From Halocafeteria seosinensis (Eukaryota > Sar > Bigyra > Bicosoecida), in contig LVLI01000336.1 of NCBI GenBank assembly GCA_001687465.1, positions 86,776 through 150,775 on the forward strand: a DNA stretch of 64,000 nt, in the 5' to 3' direction. Below the pieces are notes generated by a model. That model searched no databases and was not told the DNA's origin. It saw only the letters and a program-made list of their open reading frames with translations. A program made the position numbers and the translations under genes. This document shows, one piece after another, positions 23,847-34,919 of this stretch (positions are counted from its first letter, which is position 1; each line of letters begins with the position of its first letter).

Positions 23847-26800
23847 TTACTCTCCTCGAAGTACGGCCATTAAGTACCATAGCAGTGAGAAGACCGCGAC
23901 TACGTTCATTGCCGGAACAATATATCCAAACGAAGTAGTGTTCGCAGCAACGAGGAAATAAAGCGGTAACAAGATGACCACCCCAGCAAGCTCCTTTAGT
24001 GGAAGGTTCGTTTTTTCGTTCGACTCCTCGGGCTGCTCCCTGTTCGTTGCCTCAGAAAATACCAGTTTTGTCAGTATGCTATGGTTCCGCTCCTGCAACT
24101 TCAGGAGAATTTGATGCATCAGTCCGGGATTAGCTTGCTGTAAATGCCGGAATGTTTCATTGTGGTAAAGATCGCTAAAGTTATCAATCACCATGCAGAT
24201 AGTTTTCTGCTTCAATATGCTTGCACCAGTTCTGTCTGCCGTATCCAAAGTCCGACATACCATGTCTTTGGATGGTACAAGTACAGATTCGCATAGAGCT
24301 GCAGACGGACCATCAGGTTTCTTGTTGCTTGTCGAATAAGGAAGTTATCCTCGGGTGACAAAATCTACATACATTTAAGAGGATGGACCCCGTAACGGTC
24401 TGCTGCCTGAAAGAGTCTAAACAGGGTTTGCTCTCGTGTAGGCTCATCCATTTCGTCCAGTAACGACACCCGAAGTTCATTAGAGTAGATAAAGTGTAGT
24501 AGCATTTTTGCCACAACCGTGTCATCGGGGAGACATATCTGCCCGTGGTCAATAGTCATAGTGCTAATAGACTCTTATGTTACCACTTAACGTGCTTACC
24601 TCGGTGATAATTTGGTTCTCGATTTCACCAGTAGTTTCGGCCGAAAGGAGACCCCGAAAGAACTCGGATCGAGATGCGACGACAATCTGATGCCCAGATA
24701 GTTGCGTTCCGTCATCCAGCCGGAAGACTAGGTCCGAGAAGGTTTCAGTATTCCTACCGCTCAGTACATCCTCCTCCATAGAGAATGAAAATACCTGCGA
24801 AGCATCATTGTTCAATTCTTCGGGGCTGAGGCTGGTGTCCAGCTGTTTCAAATAGCCATCGTAGTCATCCTTATTTTTCTTCTGTACCATCATGTAGAGA
24901 GGCGAATAGAGAATTAATCGGCAGACTGCTGCTAGTTTTGAAATTCCATATGCAGAGGCAGCTTCGTATAACTGCTTCAAATGCGGAATCAACGCTCCGA
25001 GTGGCATCGACAAGTTGTCAGAATATATAAACTCTAGCATACATAAAGCAACTTCCAAAGAAAGATCTGGCAGCACTATCTCCGCGTCCCTTGCCGCGTA
25101 GCCATCAAACTTCTGCTTCAGTTTTGCACTTCTCAATGAAAGAAGTGCCCGATGGACCTCCAAGCGATGTCCATCTACCACGACTATTGCGTCGGCGGGA
25201 AGTCGGGACGAGCTGCAGCGTAGAGTCTATATTAGGAGAGCGCAGACATGCGTGCATCACCGAAGCTTACCTAGTACCTGTCCCAAATTGGGTGTCCAGA
25301 CGCGAATGGCTGCTTGCCAAAGATCCGCTTTCTCGGAGGGGGTTTTGATAGAACCCTGAAGGGGTCATACCATCAATCCGCTGGGCTAGAGTGGTTGGCA
25401 GGCAGTGCCTAATGTCCAAAGAAACACTACTACCAACGGAGAGGGCAAAGTTCCTAGATCCAGCTACGGCTAGACTCAATGCGCTTAAACGAAACGTATC
25501 GGGGACTGAGTTCGAGCTCTGGTTTTCGGACCAACCCATGCGTCGCGGTATGAAGTATGTGTGCCTCTTCTTCTGTTTTCCCGAATCAGGGATGTTGGCA
25601 ATCGTCCCCCACATATAGATATCACCCGCTACAGTGATTGCAACTGTATGGTAGTCCCCACCGTCAACTTGTAATATCCGCTCATGTCGGTGTCTTCGAA
25701 ACGCTAGGATCTCTCGAGGACGTAACCAAGGGCAAAGCCTCCAAAACGCTCTTCGTTTGCTTTCAGAAGAAAATTCGTAATCGGTCACTTTTGCTTCGAA
25801 GTTTCTCGTAGAAAATGTCTCTCCATTGTTTACGATGTAGTCCCCGTGCCCAAGCATAGCGTCTCCTATTCCTCCCCAAGAATATAAGCTTCCATTTTCG
25901 CTGATTGCCAAGGAATGACTGGTGCCCGTTGCCACAGAGACAAACCGAATAGCGGAATCCTTTTCCTTATATACTAAGACAGGGACATCCCTGTCGATGG
26001 TGGTACCATCCCCTAGTTGACCCTCCACGTTTCTACCCCAGGAAAACAAAACGCCTTCGGTACTCAGTGCAAGCGCGTGTCCGCCTCCGCAGGAGACATT
26101 GACAAATCGGACGTCTGTTCCATCTTGAGTTGAAGGTGCTGATATTCCCATCGGTTCTCTTATAGCTCTAAACTCGGAGTTCCCGCGGCTTTCCATTACT
26201 TGGGGCCCTAGTCCCAGTCTCCCATTGGCAACCTTTCCCCAAGAAAACAAATTGCCAGCATTCGTTACGACCACCGTAAATCCACCCCCGCAACTGACCT
26301 TTTTAATTCCTCCTTCTGCTGAGCTATTAAGCTCTTCGTTGGTGACCAGCTGTGGGGAAGTGTTATCTTCGTCGCTCTCGGACACAATTTGCAAAGCTTT
26401 ATGCCCAAATACGAAGACTCTTCCTCTTTCCGCACAACCATTGCTTTTGTTTAGTTTGGCTTCCAAATCTGGTTCAGATTGGTTATCCTTTGTCGACACA
26501 ATCTTGTGATGGGACAGCAGTTCCCAGTCTGCTTCTTTTTCTCCTCCGAATATTCGTCTGCCTTCAGCCACAACCACGGTGTGACTTGTATTGTTATCGC
26601 TGCCACATGCTACACTTGTTACTACCAACGGATTCTGAACGCCAAAGTATGATACTAAAGTTGGCGTCTTTTGGGAGTCTAGAGAACCATGGCCCAACGC
26701 CCCGTCGGATCCCATTCCCCAAGTGTACAGAAGTCCTACATCCGTGACGACGGCCTGAAGAAAGAGATACAGAATTGGAAAAGAACAGGGAAACAGGGGT

Positions 26801-28177
26801 TCGGTGTTTACGTACCGAATGGAGAGCACTGCATGAGACCTGTCGTACACGCAACAGACCAAGCTCGAGACCTACTGTGATGGGCAAAGGAAACGCGGAA
26901 TCCTTGTTCCCACCGTAACCGAGGAACCCGTCAGTGCCCGATCCCCACCCGTAAAGGGGGGTTAAGACAGGTAGAGTAGCACTATCCAAATCAGCATAAC
27001 GAGCTGACGCTTTCATGAAGTCCAAGGGATGGTATTCTGATGCTGTCGATGGCGCTTCATTTGTGCTCTTGGCCGGTAAGTGGATAGTGCACACTCCAGG
27101 ATCGATGCCCACATGCGCCCTGCAGGAAATGAAACAGGTACGTAAAAGTTATAGCCTCAATAAGCTCTATGCTTACCTTGTCGCACCTCCTTCGAATTCT
27201 ATGTGCAAAGCAATGGTTGTGGAAGACTTTGCAGTAAAGGCACTTATGGATGGTTGCTCTATTGTCTCCTCATCCTCCGTCGTTACTGTTGATAAATTCT
27301 TCGCAGAAGTATGTATACTTACGAGGAATAAGTTTCCATTTGTCTCGGTGTTGGCTACGTGCAACCGAGTACTCGTCTTACAGCTTCCGTAGTCAATGTC
27401 CACTAAGGGTGGATTTGCGAGAAGTGCGTATGCACCAGCTTTAGTGATTTCTCGAAATGTATCGCCGGTAAGCAAAACTGCTAGGGCTGAAGCAAATGCA
27501 TTTATCCAGCTGTTGGATTGTGCTTCACTGCGCTGGTCAGATCTCATAGCAAAGAACAGGGCATCGACAAGTTTCATTGTATTTTCCAGGGGTGCTTCTT
27601 CCGCACCGAGAACAATGTCACAGTCATTGATGCTTATTATTCTTAGTGCATCTGTCCCACTCCGACTTACCTCTCCTTTGTTTGGAGGTGCTAAGCCCTG
27701 CATGTTGTTTGTGAGCACTTGAGCGATGTCATTGATGTCCACTTCATAAAAAAGAAGCCCCTCCACAGGGCTTTCGTGCGCAGCGTTCTCACCACCAGAT
27801 GGTAAGCCCTCCTTAAATAAGGAGGAAAGTCTGACCCAAACATATTCTCGATCAAAGTATTTCTGAATTACTTCATTATACTCCTTGACAGAAGTTGCTT
27901 TAGACACTTCTTTGAAGAGCGGTTCCACGAACGCAAGCGAAGCGGCATCAGCATCTCCCCCTTCTTCGAGTCCAATATAATTGTATAGAAATGGACGAGG
28001 GTCCTTATGTGTCTCCATATACTCCTTGAATCGGTCACATTGAATGGAGGTGGATAATTGCAGTTCCTGGAACTGTAGCTTTTCTCTGCCACTGCGTTCT
28101 GGCTTTTTCACCATTTCATCGGGCTCGAGAGGACCCTGTTTTATCCTGGATGATATATCTGACATTGTATCGTTCAT
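23847..28177 (-). CDS. RCC1-repeat + tandem BTB + C-terminal membrane-anchor fusion protein
   Basis: Six exons on the minus strand (28177-27177, 27119-26816, 26754-25271, 25212-24600, 24538-24373, 24298-23847) give 1339 residues. The five introns are 57-74 nt and all keep phase. Residues 1-335 are unlike anything I recognise. Residues 387-925 carry RCC1 blades: LYGWGSGTDGFLG, YTWGMGSDGALGHG, LFSWGKVANGRLG, LFSWGRNVEGQLGDG, LYSWGGIGDAMLGHG and YMWGT. Residues 935-1040 form a BTB fold (VVVDGHRLEVHRALL), and a second BTB begins near 1085 (FSDLVFRLDDGTQLSGHQ). The last 47 residues contain two hydrophobic segments, LAGVVILLPLYFLVAA and MNVVAVFSLLWYLMAVL, like a tail anchor. RCC1-BTB proteins are known, but the membrane tail and long N-terminus are unusual. 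A membrane-tethered ubiquitin-ligase adaptor or GTPase regulator is inference. The 3' end faces the aminopeptidase 123 nt away. Confidence 0.85.
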
Positions 28178-28685
28178 CGAGCGCTTATAAACGCATCAGC
28201 ATTGGGAAGCACGAATCACTTTGTAGCGCGTTGCATGACCTAAAAGCAACAGCGCATAACACCTCTTGTTGCACTACCCACACTATACATACACTTTACC
28301 ATAACAAAATCAATATGAAGTTCTTATACGTGAAAGAATCATTGAGAAACAAGTGTATGGGCTACATTTGAAAGTCGCAGCTGCCCAGTGTCTCAAGTTG
28401 AATGTTGTGTCCCGTTGCCTCGCGCGTTTTCTGCTTTTCCCCTTTTATAGAAAATTGAAGCATGTATGGTACTCGTAAACGTATAGACTTATAGAAGAAT
28501 ACATAGACTTGGTTGTGGGAATGAGATCTAGTCATTGCAATCTGGTTATCCGGGCAAATGGAAGAATGAACGTTGGTGAATGGACCGACCATTCTACTCC
28601 ATTGTCGAGCCATTAGCCATGATCCATTGTTTCAGCAGTGATATAGCAGCAGTACTGCGGCCTCGCTAGAGTGGTTATTGGAAAG
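28178..28685. promoter_or_regulatory. divergent intergenic region, 508 nt
   Basis: This separates the divergent starts of the RCC1-BTB gene (minus) and the RPQSA protein gene (plus), so it should hold both promoters. It is A/T-rich around 28230-28350. No conserved motif was identified. Confidence 0.4.
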
Positions 28686-30920
28686 ATGGAGGCGGTGCAA
28701 GGGGTGAAAAAAACCATTTGGAACTTGCCTAGTCGGTCGTCCACGGCTTGGGGTGGGGAGCAAAAGTCTCCAACGATACCGAAACATGATGCCGTGGAAT
28801 CATCGCGGGCGTCCAGTTCGTACCGTTTCCCCGGGAGCAAGGTTTCGAAAATCGACTACTCGTCTGTAGATGCTGATGCTTCTGATCTGGACAGTGTGCG
28901 TGCAAAGCGGCCTCAGCTGGAACTATTAGGATCTAAAATGCAAGGCGGGAGTTCTGTGAGTGTTGAGATGTCCCCTCCACAGCGAAAAGAGGGTCTGAAT
29001 AGAAGAAAGCATGCCTCGTCGCCAAAACCATCGATGCGTTCTCCCATAGCAGCATGCATAACTCCGGCATCGCGGACCCCTTCAATACCGGGATGCAAAA
29101 TACAGGAGTCGATAGATGAGGACGAGGATGAAAAAGATTGGCTAAAGGCGGGAAGTTTCCACCTCCCCACTGACCCTAATACGGCGGACAGCAGCTTGGC
29201 TGTTGAAGGCAAAGCTGAATTTAATGGTGGGGTAACAACGAGGAATGGAGTCGGTAATCGAGGAATGGGAGGCAATTTCATCCATACAATACGTGTATCT
29301 CTAACGAAAACTTCTTCGCGACAAACCATTGAGGGTGGCTATTGTTGCCCCGCCACAAGACGACGTAGTACTGTAAATGAAGAGGTGGATCAAATGCTGA
29401 AACTGGCTATGGACAAGAAGTCACCTACCGGTTCCCAACGACAAGGGATTCAAACGGCGGCACAACCGAGCAACGGTCCAACGACTGAGTTTATAAGACC
29501 TCAAAGCGCTTTCGGACGTACATGGCATAAAGAACTTGACATCTTTGAAAAGGCGCAACAAAGAAGGAGCGGGCCCAGACGTAAAAAGAGTTTGCAAACG
29601 CTTTCAGGAAGACGACCTCAAAGTGCATTACAGCCACGAAGACCAGGGAAAGCGATTGATAGTGTCGTGAGACCACAATCTGCTATGCGACATGCACAAA
29701 GGGCAGACTATCAGCAGGCAAAGCATCATTCATCACAAGCCTCCTCAGAAGAGTTAGACGGGGTGGATGTAGGTGCCCTCGGAGCTGAACCGTCAGAGAG
29801 CTGCACACTCACCGACTTTTCTATCGACAGTCATTTCTCCGACAATTATCCACAACCTCCAGTACAAACAAATGAGAACAGCTGCACTCTCGGACTCTCA
29901 CTTTCTGTGTCCCCAGCGCGAATTACTACCGACAAGGAAGAAGAGGCGTCGATGATATCCAATACTTCGGAAGCTCCACTAGAGGATCACGTGGAGAGAA
30001 ACGTAAACTGGAAACAAGATGACTCGGTCTTGATATTCGAAAGTCGATCCTCGGACGACGATGACACAGAACCTGAGGGCAAGTCCCCTGATTATAAGCC
30101 AGCACTAACGCATTCTTTAGCAACAAACGCAGAACGCAATAGTGAAAACGCCGAATCGATAATTCTAAAGGATACTATCCTACAAAGACGTAGCGGAGAT
30201 GCGGTTTCGTGTACGAAGAAACGAACAGTTTCCGCTCAGCAACGTTCTCACCGAGCAACACACGTCCCGCGACCGTCAACTCACTCGCCAGAGCCACACC
30301 CTGATGTGGCATTACCCACCAGAAAAGACCCAGTCCATGGAACGCGCTGGAAGCCCGAAGTACGCGTAAGGTACGATGATTTGTTCTGGGAAGAACACAC
30401 GCCAGATGAAAGGCCTCGGACAAACAAGCCTCGTGAACGTCACGTTTCTACCGCAAGCCCTCAACAAACGCATAAAGGAGAGACCACGACGAAATCCAAA
30501 CCAAAACAGGAGAGATTATTATGCACATTTGTGAAACCGCTGACACCATTCCGTCTTCCGGAGCCCACCACTTCAACTGCGCCTCCTCCGGCGAGCAACT
30601 CCCAACAATGGCGCGACAGCCACGGCAAGACATCAGATAAGTCACGAGGAAAGTACCTTGGTCAAGAGCTGAGAGATAAGTACCTTAAACGATTTTATAT
30701 GGTGCATCCAAATCGTCCCCGTAAAGAAGAGGATCACCACAACCTGAAGACATCGTTTGGCTCGCCGAACCCCCTCCGACGGCTAAGTGTTGGCCAAGAG
30801 TTGCATGGATGGAAGGATACTGAGGAAAGTCCTTCCGTAGAGCGGATAGTTCCTTCAAATTTACCGGGACAAAATATCCTCCTTCCTTCTGTACCAGTTC
30901 CCAATGGCAAAGACGACTGA
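28686..30920 (+). CDS. disordered protein with RPQSA motifs, possibly ciliary
   Basis: A single exon encodes 744 residues, starting at the ATG at 28686. The frame stays open 15 nt upstream but offers no earlier ATG. The protein is Ser/Pro/Arg/Gln-rich and mostly disordered. Three RPQSA motifs cluster at about 29496-29690 (IRPQSAFGRTW, RRPQSALQPRR, VRPQSAMRHAQ). Such RPxSA repeats occur in many flagellar and basal-body proteins of protists, so an axonemal or basal-body role is plausible but is inference. The C-terminus contains a basic, possibly helical segment (QELRDKYLKRFYMVHPN). No catalytic domain is visible. The gene is intronless, unlike most neighbours. It converges on the Sen54-like gene with 124 nt between stop codons. 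Confidence 0.65.
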   Translation: MEAVQGVKKTIWNLPSRSSTAWGGEQKSPTIPKHDAVESSRASSSYRFPGSKVSKIDYSSVDADASDLDSVRAKRPQLELLGSKMQGGSSVSVEMSPPQRKEGLNRRKHASSPKPSMRSPIAACITPASRTPSIPGCKIQESIDEDEDEKDWLKAGSFHLPTDPNTADSSLAVEGKAEFNGGVTTRNGVGNRGMGGNFIHTIRVSLTKTSSRQTIEGGYCCPATRRRSTVNEEVDQMLKLAMDKKSPTGSQRQGIQTAAQPSNGPTTEFIRPQSAFGRTWHKELDIFEKAQQRRSGPRRKKSLQTLSGRRPQSALQPRRPGKAIDSVVRPQSAMRHAQRADYQQAKHHSSQASSEELDGVDVGALGAEPSESCTLTDFSIDSHFSDNYPQPPVQTNENSCTLGLSLSVSPARITTDKEEEASMISNTSEAPLEDHVERNVNWKQDDSVLIFESRSSDDDDTEPEGKSPDYKPALTHSLATNAERNSENAESIILKDTILQRRSGDAVSCTKKRTVSAQQRSHRATHVPRPSTHSPEPHPDVALPTRKDPVHGTRWKPEVRVRYDDLFWEEHTPDERPRTNKPRERHVSTASPQQTHKGETTTKSKPKQERLLCTFVKPLTPFRLPEPTTSTAPPPASNSQQWRDSHGKTSDKSRGKYLGQELRDKYLKRFYMVHPNRPRKEEDHHNLKTSFGSPNPLRRLSVGQELHGWKDTEESPSVERIVPSNLPGQNILLPSVPVPNGKDD

Positions 30921-31044
30921 CAACAGACAAGTTACTCGCTATACAGGTAACAGTAATCCAACAATACCGCAAGGAAACCACGGCTCTTCGTGCTCTGGTA
31001 GAACAAAAGCTTCGATGCAGTTGCATAGAAAGGAAGTATCCTAG

Positions 31045-31977
31045 TCAAGAGCCCAAAGACTCAAAATTGCTTTTCATGTATACTATAGAAGCACCTGCTC
31101 CGGACACAACAGCCAACATTAGCGGCTCCTCGTATGCTGTCAAGGATGCAAACCACTGGGGCGGAGGGAAATCTTGTTCTCCGTCCACAATGATCACCAA
31201 GTATTGCAAAGAATTTGAAGGGGAAGACTTCGACGGACGCTTTAAGTGTAGAGCAAACGATCCTACTGTAGGATCAGCATGCGCTTGCGGTAGTCGGCGA
31301 AGGGCGTAACCTCGTGAAAACAGGTCGTAATACACCCTGTAAAGTCGGAAGTCATCAATATGCTGCAGAAGGCGGATATACGCTTCCTTAAATGTACAAA
31401 AAGTCTCTCCGTGTTCTTCATTATTCGCCTTTTCTTGATGAATTAGTTTCAGCCTCCCGTAATCCAAAAGACATAGCGCTTCCATAGGATTTAAAAAGTG
31501 AGTAGCTCGAATGCGGAAGCCCATCCGCTCTTTCAGCTTCCCGGCAGCTTTATGTAGCTTGACGTACACATGCCTGTCTGTTTGTTCAGGGGACTCGCTG
31601 CTGGTGCCCGGTTCACTCTTCTGCACCAAAGGTTCTTCCTCGAATTCTACGATGGATCCAATACACAGACTTTTGGGTGTAAAATGCTTTCCAGAACTGT
31701 CGGTGAACGGCAGGGCATATTTATCGCAACTTTTTCTCGTCAGTAGGTTAGATTTCCAGGTTGTGAAGCCTTTCTTCACGGGTTCGCCATCGTCATCGGC
31801 ATTGAGTAATTCTGGCAACTGGGAGGTATGACGCTTCTTGCTGACTTCGTGAGAGTCACGGGTGATATCAGCTCGCCCTCGTTTGCCCCGTTTACGCCCC
31901 GTTTCCCCAGATGCAGCCATGGCACGGTAGTTTGACGAATAAAATGCTACGTGTATGTCCTCATTGACGTCATTCAT
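31045..31977 (-). CDS. SEN54: tRNA-splicing endonuclease subunit Sen54-like
   Basis: A single open frame of 310 residues starts at ATG 31977; a second in-frame ATG 18 codons later (MAASGETG) is an alternative start. The first 60 residues are basic with nuclear-localisation-like runs (RKRGKRGR, KKRH). Around residues 165-235 the pattern MEALCLLDYGRLKL, then FKEAYIRLLQ, then YRVYYDLFSRGYALRR matches the Sen54 N-terminal domain: a hydrophobic helix ending in GRL, then the V-Y-x-x-L-x-x-x-G-Y strand-helix. Sen54 is the structural partner of the catalytic Sen2 subunit in the tRNA-intron endonuclease. The protein is intronless. It is short for the family but includes the recognisable core and a C-terminal alpha/beta part (LQYLVIIVDGEQDFPPPQW). 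Confidence 0.7.
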   Translation of the reverse strand: MNDVNEDIHVAFYSSNYRAMAASGETGRKRGKRGRADITRDSHEVSKKRHTSQLPELLNADDDGEPVKKGFTTWKSNLLTRKSCDKYALPFTDSSGKHFTPKSLCIGSIVEFEEEPLVQKSEPGTSSESPEQTDRHVYVKLHKAAGKLKERMGFRIRATHFLNPMEALCLLDYGRLKLIHQEKANNEEHGETFCTFKEAYIRLLQHIDDFRLYRVYYDLFSRGYALRRLPQAHADPTVGSFALHLKRPSKSSPSNSLQYLVIIVDGEQDFPPPQWFASLTAYEEPLMLAVVSGAGASIVYMKSNFESLGS

Positions 31978-32374
31978 GCGTCATCAACCTCGACAAGGGG
32001 AAATCCACAATTCCTAGGATGCTTTGTGAAGTTGGCTTGGTATTTTACAGCCTTCTGACCGGAGTGATAAGAGCCTCGGTGAAGCTAAGCCATGATGTAT
32101 ATCTTGAAGTACGAGATACCAAGATTGCAAGGACGGCAATACCCGGGAAGGCATCAATTCTGGCAGGTGTTCAACGACATTGTTCGTGCGGAAAAGGGTC
32201 GCACGTCGAGAAGCGCCACTGCAAATACACACCTCTTTTAATATAGATAGCGACAGGCGTTTATGTTTGGTTTTCTTTCCGTATAAAAACCACAATAGAA
32301 AAGAATCTCAATGTTTTGGTAGAGCATAGTTTTGTTTTTGGTGGCCAAGAGATTGTGTAAGAAACCGGGGGACA
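31978..32374. promoter_or_regulatory. divergent intergenic region, 397 nt
   Basis: This gap separates the divergent starts of the Sen54-like gene and the MFS transporter gene, and probably contains both promoters. No specific motif was recognised. Confidence 0.4.
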
Positions 32375-34766
32375 ATGGGGCAAGGTGCAGCTTCCTGCTG
32401 TCCGACCGACAAGGTAAGTCCATGCCGTCTTTTTCCTTCATTCCACGAGCGGTATGCCCCCATTTCTTCTCATAGGAATTCGATTCTGTTTCAATGTATC
32501 CGTTACTAAATTGTTTGAAGCATTTGACCTGTGGCAATGTGTGCTTTGATCACGGCGGAGTCTGTCACTGCACGCAGGAGGTCAAAACGAGGCGCCTTGA
32601 ACTTCCGGGATGCTCCTATGTCTATGAGCCCCTTCCGGGCATACGTCGAGCCGCGTACAGTGTGGGCCATGTGATGAATGACTTATGTGCGGCTACCTGG
32701 TTCAGTTATCTGCTGCCTTACTTACAAAAAGCCGTCTACCTGGAAAAGAGTCAGGCGGGAATAGTCATGTTCTCCGGTCAGGTAAGAGAGATTTTGGTAA
32801 GCGTAGAGCGCACATATAACGATTTCACAGCGTTCATTGACCTACAGATAGCGGATGCGATTGCTACGCCGTTAGTTGGGATCTTTAGTGATAAATCCAA
32901 AGGATGTCCGCAGTACGGATGCGGACGGAGACTCCTCTGGAACTTCCTCGGGGTCTGCTTAGTTACGATTTGCTATTTAATGGTGTTTGGCTTCTGCATC
33001 CCTTGTTGGGTAGACGGAGGAAAGAGTATCACCGCCGACCAGTCTTGGTTCCTGCGAGATAAGACTATTAACTACGCTATTGCGGCGGCGCTCTTCAATT
33101 TCGGATGGGCAAGTGTCCAAGTGTCGCATATGGCCTTGGTTCCCGAGCTGTCCATCGACGAAGCAGAAAGAGTCTTCTTGAATAGTGCTCGCTACGGATT
33201 TACGATATTTTCCAATGTCACTGTGAGTAACGTTGGCTGCTGTGTTTCCTCCTTGTTACCGTTTCCGACCGGTGTATTCGTTTGAGCTCCAGGTCTTTGT
33301 CACGCTATACCTACTATTGCTTGCCAAAGGAGAGTCAACCTCTACATGCGAACATTCCCAACATGCGGACACTTATCATACGCTAGCCTATATCGTTGTA
33401 AGTTGACCGAGTTAATATTCTATAGTCTGGTCGGTATGCGATATTGAATGGTCGGTTCGGTCTTGTCCAGGTGGCAATTGGTGGAGCGTGTTCGTTATTC
33501 TTTCTCGTTGGGACAAAAGAGCATACGCCGGAACAGTTAAAAGAAATGTCAAAATTCTCTCGGAAGCTTATGAAGATACAAGCGGCTAAGAAAGCTTACG
33601 ACATGCAAGACGTGGAACAGTTTGAACCTTCAAAGGAGGAATTAGACCGAATTGGACAGGCTCGGCAACCTGTGCATGGAGTCCATCAGGAAAGGGGCTC
33701 CTTCACTGAGGCCATTCAAGAATTTGGTAGGGCCACAGCTGACTGCCGCTCAGGCTCAATGGACGTGTACGCTGGCAGATACCCAAGGTGTGGTTCTGTT
33801 GAGGAATTCGCCGAAGAAGCGGAATGTCGATCCAAATCCGCACACAGTCCAAATGGGGATAAAAAATTGCTTGATGTTTTGAAGGAAGAAGATGATTCCC
33901 CCATATTCGGTGCGGGGGATGCGGACAAGAAGAGCTCCAATGCGTCTGACATGTCAAATCATCAGCCACGAAAGTGGTACGACTGGTTTAAAGTATCTGG
34001 GTTTTACGCCGTAAGTGGATGCTGTATGTGCCTGCTAGCCCAAGTTTACGTCACTGGTGTGGTGTCTGTTATGCAGGTCGGACTAAATTACATGTGCACA
34101 AGACTGGTGGTCAACGTATCTCAAGTTTATATTCAATTCTACATACAGAACACGTTGACAATGGCTAACAATGCGACTGCCATCGTCCCTTTGGTTGTCT
34201 ACCTTTCTAGCTTTATTGGCACCTTACTCGTGAAAGCGATGAACAAGCGCTTTGGCAGGAGACTATCGTACGCCATCGGAGGAGGAATGGTCACGGTTGC
34301 TTGCATCATCATGTTTTTCTTGCATCACTCTAGTCGGAATGGAACATATGGTGCTGCGATTTTGTTGGGACTTGGTAACGCCACCATCATGGTGACCACT
34401 GTCAGTTTAGAGGCTGACTTTGTGGGCTCTGATACGGAGAGCGGGGCATTCGTATACGGGGCTATGTCCTTCACTGATAAACTCTCCAATGGTATAGTAA
34501 TTTTGGCAGTACAATTTACCGATCATGATAGTGGTCAGTTCTACCGCTACATTGTGACCATTATTCCTGTGGTAGCGGCGGTGGTTGGAATACTGTCTAC
34601 CCTTGTAATCGACATTCCTACAGCCTCCACGGAGGAAGGAGAAGGTATTGTCATTGATGAAGTCTTGCAAAACAATAATATAGATGGACGTTCCTCTAGG
34701 CGAGCTCCTACTGAAGATGAGAAGGGCATAGACCAGCCACTGCTACTTAACGGAAAGGAGTATTGA
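32375..34766 (+). CDS. MFSD12-like major facilitator transporter
   Basis: Six exons (32375-32413, 32476-32781, 32848-33222, 33293-33397, 33471-34010, 34077-34766) give 684 residues. The first exon encodes only 13 residues beginning MGQGAASCC, a context suited to N-myristoylation and palmitoylation. Family features are AYSVGHVMNDLCAATWFSYL (helix 1), GQ-IADAIATPLVGIFSD with its conserved loop A (exons 2/3) and YMCTRLVVNVSQVYIQFYI (helix 7). Introns 32782-32847 and 34011-34076 are each 66 nt and stop-free, so the genomic frame runs straight through them. Removing them restores family-like sequence. MFSD12 relatives act in lysosome-related organelles, including cystine import. The substrate here is not known. 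A 160-residue charged loop lies between the two six-helix halves. Confidence 0.85.
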
Positions 34767-34919
34767 TTGTTGCGATGCGCTGAATACAGGTTGGAATGAC
34801 AAAACGGGGGAAATCAGAAAATTTCCTCCCACTCTTTCCCACACGATATCAGTAGTCGTTGCGACATCGCCCTAATAGACATTGTTGTTCACGACCTTCT
34901 AGCTGTATATGTAAGGGTA

